In this document: positions 58,107 to 64,000 of the stretch, piece after piece | Layout: each line of letters opens with the position of its first letter | Position numbering within the stretch: the stretch's first letter is position 1 | Source of the DNA: Pholiota molesta | Lineage: Eukaryota > Basidiomycota > Agaricomycetes > Agaricales > Strophariaceae | Length of the DNA: 64,000 bases | Direction: 5' to 3' | Assembly: GCA_014925825.1 (NCBI GenBank) | Contig: JACGCK010000015.1 | Location: 248,001-312,000, forward strand | Notes under the pieces: model-generated | What the model was told of the DNA's origin: nothing | Seen by the model: only the letters and a program-made list of their open reading frames with translations | Database searches by the model: none | Program-made: the position numbers and the translations under genes

Positions 58107-58698
58107 ATGTCGTCACCGATTGCCATCCGTCGCGCCTCCGTCTCCTCGTCTGGTTCGGCTTCGTCTGCATCGACATCCCCGGCGTCTCCAGTCAGAGCCC
58201 TCTACGTGCCTGTCCATAAACGCAGTGCATCATCGGCCTCGTCGGCCACCGGCCCCTCTTCTCCTTCTCATCGTGGCCCGGAATCCCCAAGTACGCTTCT
58301 TTTATTTCATCGCCCCTCTGTCATAATTGCTAATCATTTTCTCCTTTACAGCCGTGAACCCGTCCTCCACTGTCCACCCACACATATACGCGACAGATTT
58401 CCTCCTATCTCTGCGGCCCTTCGCTGACGCGGAGATCAAGGAGAAGGTGCTCGCCGCGTGTCCCGAGGCCGTCATCAACCGCCGCGTGCGCCAACGTGTG
58501 GAGCACATCGCGCGCACTATGCCCAAGCCAACGGCAACATCAACAACGGCGACACCGCCGACGAAGACGACGATGCAGCGCATCACTCCCCGCCGCACGC
58601 GCTTCAGCGGCCGCGCGCCGGAGCGCAGACGACAAGCGCTGACCCTACCCAGCGATACCTGGCGCGGTCTCCGGGACGCAAGCACGCCCTCCCTCTGA
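58107..58698 (+). CDS. Small Ser-rich protein with candidate eIF4E-binding motif (copy C3)
   Basis: Two exons, 58107-58290 and 58352-58698, sum to 531 nt (176 aa). It is diverged from the 45114 gene but keeps every block: MSSPIAIRRASVSSS; LYVPVHKRSASSA; IYATDFLLSLRPFAD with Tyr74, Leu79 and Leu80 fitting YxxxxL plus hydrophobic; CPEAVINRRVRQRVE; and the tail ITPRRTRFSGRAPERRRQAL with DTWRGLR. This copy lies outside the inverted duplication and is the most divergent, so conservation of these blocks suggests selection. It is a candidate translational regulator by motif only. Confidence 0.75.
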
Positions 58699-60388
58699 TA
58701 TCGCTGTGAAGGCATCATGGTCCTCCGCCTCATACGCATACAATATTGAATTATTTGGCGTTCAACTGATACCCACATATTTTATGACATTCGCCCTTCT
58801 AAGTCGGGCCCCTTTCATCTTGGGCTGCTTGTTCAGATAACTTTATAAAACACGCTATAATACTGTACCATCATCAATCACACCTACGGAATAGATCTCA
58901 ATGTAAAACTCACACTCACACTAAGACTCGCTTTTGTGCAAAATGATTGGACGAATAGATGAGATGATCAATAATGTCGATTCGACGACGTCGATGTCGA
59001 CCGTTCAATGAGATTTGCTGCCCAACTCGAGTATCCTGATAATGGCATTACTCGAAGGTCAGACTTTCTTCAACAACGCACTTGATAAGAGTCGAGACCG
59101 CATTCGCGCACAAAATAAACAAATAGAGATATCTATCCTTACTGTCCTGATCTACAGCTCGGTAACCAAGTGGTCACATCTAAAATTCGAGACCATTTCC
59201 CAGAAGTTCACCAGCAACAGCTGAACGCCAAATGGGACAGGCAACCACGTAAGTGCTTCTCAAAGCTGAGTCCCAAGCAAATGGACTAATGCATATTTTG
59301 ATATCCCAAACGAATTGAAAAGATCGCAAGCAAAAAGCGGATAGCTCTGAACACGAACGGGCGACGATCAGAAACCGTAGGACTTGAGGAATAAGACGAC
59401 TGAAGTCGAAGGTATCCGGGTCAAGAATAGCGTAACACTGCCTCTGGGCACTACCCACCACGATCCAGGTCAGCCAGATAAGACAGAGAGAATCCGAAGA
59501 AGGTACCAGGGACGTTCTCGATAGCTGCACGCCCAGTCCATGTAGGCCGCAGAGAGAATCAAGCACCGTCGTCGCTCAAGCCAGGGGTGAGGCGAGCCGA
59601 AGAGAGGATCGTTATGTCTGAAAAATCGAATATCGTGTCGAGCTCTGGTCGACGTGCGACGTATGAGGAAATCGCAGGATAGAGTACCACAGCCTCGAAG
59701 GGCAAGTTGATCCCAAGGTGCGTTGGGCGCCGCAAGCGTGTACCCATCGTGCTTTTCCGCCGCTTTCCGTTGCTTTGCCCTATCGTATTCGGTTCCATCT
59801 ACTCAAATCCATAGTTCTACTTGCCGCCGAAGTAAGTACATGGGACGATACAAGCTCGCTACTCGACAAGGACTTCGAGCGCGGCGAACGCTGGCTGATG
59901 GTGTGAGGTCAAACGGGGCTGAAAATCGGATGGGCATTGGGTTGGTCGGTCAGTTCCAGATGGGACCAGTGGTGCTAGTCAGAGTACATGTGCAGCGCAG
60001 GATGGCCGTTCAGCATCACAACAGAAGCAGGTACAAGGAATGGAGCTCGATGAGAGGCTGGGATATGGTGACATATTCTGCTATGAAATTCAGCACCATT
60101 GCCATGGCCTTTTCTGGTGCAGCGTTTGAAATCGGAGGTGTACAGTGATCACTGATTGAATAGCACGAATTTTGCTCAGAGACTATGCTTAGGTGAAAGA
60201 AATTGGCTGAAATTGGTGGTCGGTCAACCGGTCGATGAGTACTGGCTAGAGGCAAGTCTGAAATACGAAGTAAAACTCAGAGTCAGACACAGTATGTGGT
60301 GACAGATATGATATTGTAGGACTACCTGAAATACGAAGTAAAACTAATGATAGGGTAGTCAATATGAGAATGAAGTAAGATATAACAA
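58699..60388. other. Intergenic, nothing recognised except repeats next to the LTR
   Basis: No supported gene; frames at 59180-59798 (minus) and 59718-60148 (plus) lack domains. At the right edge, two words recur: CTGAAATACGAAGTAAAACT (60258-60277 and 60326-60345), and a 30-bp stretch starting CAGAGTCAGACACAG (60278-60307, and inside the LTR at 60400-60429). Confidence 0.35.
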
Positions 60389-60664
60389 TGTGCACACCTC
60401 AGAGTCAGACACAGTATGTGGTGACAGATGAGGTGTGCGATACGGGGGCTTGTAGTTTAAGTACGACGGAAAAGTATCCGGGTGAGCACGATGTCGTGCT
60501 CGCCCTTGGAGTAAAATATGAAATAAATGTGAGTGGTGCATGCGAACGTGCATAACTGGAATAGGAAAGTGATTTGATAAGAGCGGCAAGCGAAGATAGG
60601 CAAAAGATAGGTATAGGGGTGCCAAATGGGCGGAAAGAGAGTCCGTAGGAGTCGATGCTCAACA
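60389..60664 (-). repeat. 3' LTR of the copia element (approximate)
   Basis: Downstream of the RNase H stop, the minus strand has a purine tract (GGGGGAG) at 60671-60665, followed directly by TGTTGAGCATCG, a normal LTR start. The far edge is placed at the CA at 60389-60390, giving about 276 bp with TG...CA ends. That edge is inferred, since the 5' LTR is outside the window and the neighbouring duplicated words complicate it. Confidence 0.55.
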
Positions 60665-60691
60665 CTCCCCCAGACGACATAGGTCGTCTCT

Positions 60692-62433
60692 TTACGCGGT
60701 GAGGCCGATTTGACGAGTGAGGTGTTGATGAGTGTGGCGGGGAAGCTGCTTAGTGAAGATGTCGGCGAGGTTCTTGTCGGATGGGACATGTTCGACGGCG
60801 GCTATGCCCTCGTTGACGCGTTCGCGGATGTAGTGGTAACGAACATCAATATGTTTAGCGCGGGCGTGGCCTTTCGTATTCTTGGTGAGGGCGATGGCAG
60901 GAGCATTGTCTCCGAAGATGGCGTAGGGATATTCCTGGGGTAGGCCGACTTCGTCGAGGTAGGCGTACATCCAAGTCAGTTGTTGGGCAGCACGCGTCAT
61001 CGACATATATTCAGCTTCCGTGGTGGACAGCGCAACCGTTGGCTGTCTCTTCGAACTCCATGAGACGAGCCCGCCAGCCATCCAAACACCGTATCCTGCG
61101 GTCGAGCGGCGGGTGTCAAAGTCGTCGGCGTAGCTCGCGTCGGCGTATGTGACTGGGGTGATGGGGGTGCCGCGATGGTATGTAATGGAATAATCGAGCG
61201 TCCCTTTCACGTACGCCATTAAGTGGAGCATTGCGCGCCAGTGCGCTGGCCCGGGGTTGGATTGGTAGCGCGATAAGGTACCCGTGGCATAAGCAATGTC
61301 GGGTCGGGTGCCGCCCGCGGCCCAGTTCATCTTGCCCAACACTTCGCGATAGGGTTTGTCGACCATGTACCGTCGATCCTCATCGGTAGTTGGGCAGTCT
61401 TTAGCGCTGAGGACGATGCCGACGGGTAGTGGTGTGGATTTGGGGTTACAATCCGCCATACCGAACTCCTCAAGCATACGCTCAAAGAAAGTGCGCTGGG
61501 ACAGGGAAATAGTGCCGGCATCCTTATCGCGCGTAATCTCGATGCCGAGGATGTACGTGGGCTCCCCAGGTCCTTCGTCTCGAAGCACAGGTCGAGTTCC
61601 TCGGAGGCGATTCGACCGCCAGCAGGTGTGGATGAGATACCGAATATATCGTCCGTGTATGTACTGGTGATGGTGTGGACGCCGTCTTCGGAGACTCGTG
61701 AGTGAATACAAGGGTCAGCGAGGGACCGGTAGTAGCCAAGACTTTCGAAAGCGCCAACAACTTCGTGCTGAAAGTTGTGGCCAGCATCCATGGTACCGTA
61801 CAACGACTTGTCGAGGACCCAGACCCATGTCTTAGTCGGATCCAATCCAGCTGGCTTGATGGCGCCCTGAGGTGGTTTCACATATGTGGTGAAGCGCGTA
61901 AGTGCATATAAGTACGCGGCAACGATGTCCTTGCCCCAAATTGAGTAATCACGAGAGGCAGCAATGGCGACGGCGATTCGGAATGATTCCATTCGTACGA
62001 CGGAAGCATAGGTTTCGTCGAATTCGAGACCTGGGATTTGGTTGAAGCCTCGTACGACGAGTCTAGCCTTGCGCTTTGTGATGTTGCCCGCTGCGTCGTA
62101 TTTGTTCGCGAATACCCATTTGGAGTCAATGATATGTGCGTCGGATGGCGCCTCAACCCATTTGAAGACCTGGCGCTCGAGGAGAATGTCCATCTCGGTT
62201 TCCATTGCTGGTTGCCAGAGATCTGAACGCTCCATCGCCTCCTTGTAATTTCGCGGGATGTAGGAGTCGCGTTGGGTTGCCATGAATGCGAGATGGGCGT
62301 CTAAATCACTGTTGAGGTCCAAGATGCTCCCAGGAGGCACGACGTTGGCGAATTCGGGTTCGAATGTGAGGTTGTCAGGTCTGGGGATGGCGTCGTCGTT
62401 GTGCTCCGCGGTCGTGGAAAGTGCGTGCACCAT
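60692..62433 (-). pseudogene. Copia reverse transcriptase and RNase H, frameshifted
   Basis: The reverse transcriptase frame (62433 to about 61570) reads AMETEMDILLERQVFKWVE, then SKWVFANKYDAAG, KARLVVRGFNQIPG and the catalytic segment YTDDIF (YTDD where YVDD is commoner). Near 61565 a G is missing in CTGGGGAGCCC, and the protein continues in another frame: EPTYILGIEITRD, then RNase H with ASYADDFDTRRSTAGY, ALSTTEAEYM and DNAPAIALTKN, ending at 60692. The slip is within a G-run, so a sequencing or assembly error should be considered. Confidence 0.88.
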
Positions 62434-63974
62434 TTGCGCCCATGCCTCCCCCCGCTTTCTGCGACCGCCTCACGTTCAGCGTAGTTTCGGGATGCCTCGA
62501 GAGCCTCGGAGGGTTTGGCATTACGCGCAGAGCGGCGGAGAGGGATGGGTGGAATGGGATTAACCACAGGAGTGGGAGCGGCGTGTGTGGGATGTGCGGG
62601 TGTAGCGCGCGCGGAAGGAAGTGCGGCGGCGGCAGAAGTCTCTGACAGCGTGGGATGTAGTGGTGGATCTGTCGTCCGTGGGCGCGCCGCCACAACGTTT
62701 TGCATGCTGGGCCTAAGTACTCCGGCGGTGGACGTGGGCGTCACAGTAGGAGCGTCGGGACCATCTTCAAGCAGTATGTCGTTGAAGTCCGTCGATGGCG
62801 TCCTGTGGCCTTGTCCTTCCTCGAAAATGACATCTCGACATTTAATAATAGACCGCGTCGCAGGGTCATAGAGCTTATAGGCGCTACGCCCGTAATAGCC
62901 GATCAGGACGTATTTGATCGATCGAGGGAGCAGCTTCGAGTGTTCTATTTCGGGCGCAATCTTGGCATAGGCTGTGCAACCGAAGGGGCGTAGATGGGAG
63001 ACATCCTGTCGTTTTCCTGTCCACACCTCCCATGGGATAACGCCTGGGTTACGCGCGGAGGGGATGAAGTTGTCGACGTAGATGGCAGTGGCAGCGCACT
63101 CGGCCCATAGGCCTCTGGGAAGACCGGAGTCCGCGAGCATGCAGCGGACACGCTCAATAACAGTACGAATTCCACGCTCCGCTACACCGTTCTGAGCATG
63201 AGCATACGGTGCACCTGATTCCATGATAATGCCCTTCTCCCGCAGAAAGTCGTCCCATTTCTCGTTTCGCCACTCCCGTCCCATGTCCACACGCAGGCGC
63301 TTCAACTTCTTCCCGGTCTGGTTCTCAGCTTCGGCGACATATTCTTTCAGCGCGTCCAAGGTAGCATCGGCGGATTTGTGGGTGATGAAGTAGCCGTGCT
63401 TTACAGAAGACTTGCCGTCTGTCATAAGCATCATATAGGATGCGCCGCCGAAAGAAGGTGAGCTTGTCATCACAAATAGATCACAGTGCACACGCTCAAG
63501 GACTTCCTTCTCCTTCTCGAACTTCTCGTCGTATGGTCGGGCTGTGTGTTTGCCATATATGCAGTCCTCGCATGTGCCCCTCGCGTCGATATCACCAGTG
63601 ACCTGAAGGCCGTCAAGCAATCCCTGCTTAGCGAGTGCGCGGATCGACGACACACTCGCGTGCCCAAAACGACGATGCCAGAGTTCCAAGTCAGCGGGCT
63701 TCTCGTGCGATTTGGCTGCCATGGCATGGACCGCGTCGGTGAGATTTAGCTTGTACATTGAGCCTGCCCTTTCGCCCATCATGAAACTTTCCCCAGCAGG
63801 ATCAGTGAAGGTAGCACGTCCATTTCCGAATGCCACGGTGAAGCCGGCAATATCGAAACGTCCGACGGAGATGAGGTTCGCGGTGAGGTCTGGGGTGTGA
63901 AGAACCGAGCTGAACTTTAGTGTGGTGCGTACTCCAGGCGATTCGACGACTTTGGTGACTGAACCCTGGCCCAA
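62301..63974 (-). pseudogene. Copia protease end and integrase, frameshifted at 3' end
   Basis: The frame opens in the C-terminal part of the retropepsin-like domain (VLHTPDLTANLISVGRFD) because the upstream part lies outside the window. Then come the GAG-pre-integrase motif LELWHRRFGHAS and the integrase core with Asp in VHCDLF, Asp in RVDMGREW and Glu in GVAERGIR, matching the DD35E triad. A Pro/Ala-rich linker follows. Near 62445-62460, in a run of six G, the frame is lost, and the reverse transcriptase continues in the other frame from about 62433. Confidence 0.88.
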
Positions 63975-64000
63975 GATACGGAATTTCGCGCCTTTACTCG

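Larger units (their letters stand above)
60389..64000 (-). mobile_element. Ty1/copia LTR retrotransposon, 3' portion, runs off the window
   Basis: On the minus strand the order is protease end, GAG-pre-integrase, integrase, reverse transcriptase, RNase H, polypurine tract, LTR. Integrase before reverse transcriptase is diagnostic of the copia superfamily. Gag, the protease active site and the 5' LTR would lie beyond 64000. At least two frameshifts show that the copy is inactive as read. Confidence 0.93.

Overview
This looks like genomic DNA from a filamentous basidiomycete, probably an Agaricomycete. The evidence is: many short introns of about 50-70 nt with GT(A/G)NGT donors; HET-domain and NACHT-ankyrin genes; an F-box-like gene; fungal type copia sequence; pyrimidine-rich leaders. 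No bacterial signals (operons, Shine-Dalgarno sites) were seen. The species is not identifiable from the sequence alone.

The window reads as an island of fungal self/non-self recognition genes and their wreckage. From the left: a hAT-like terminal fragment (1-488); a HET-domain gene (3862-6194, minus); an F-box-like gene (6938-8386, plus); a six-exon short-chain dehydrogenase (9142-10252, plus); an 0.8 kb tandem duplication of a decayed gene (10336-11982); an intact 12-exon NACHT-ankyrin gene with 22 near-identical ankyrin repeats (15335-20678, minus); a small gene of a three-member family with a putative eIF4E-binding motif (23150-23751, minus); an intact seven-exon gene fusing a HAD-like domain to a casein-kinase-1-like kinase (24376-27351, plus); and a second HET gene (28203-30481, minus).

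Further right: a frameshifted alpha/beta hydrolase (33533-34741); a frameshifted copy of the HAD-kinase gene (35152-38107); a frameshifted NACHT gene (38446 to about 40870, minus); a second small-family gene (45114-45884, plus); a broken second NACHT-ankyrin gene (46659-54228, plus) holding two DNA transposon insertions with target-site duplications; a third small-family gene (58107-58698, plus); and the 3' part of a copia retrotransposon (60389 to beyond 64000, minus).

The large-scale layout is the most striking point. About 13.0-24.0 kb and 44.8-56.2 kb are mirror images: the same genes in the same order but inverted. Between the arms the HAD-kinase gene occurs twice in direct orientation, and two HET paralogues lie 24 kb apart. 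In the HAD-kinase and NACHT-ankyrin pairs one copy is intact and the other is decayed. All exon models were derived by eye from splice sites, paralogue comparison and reading-frame closure; none has transcript support.
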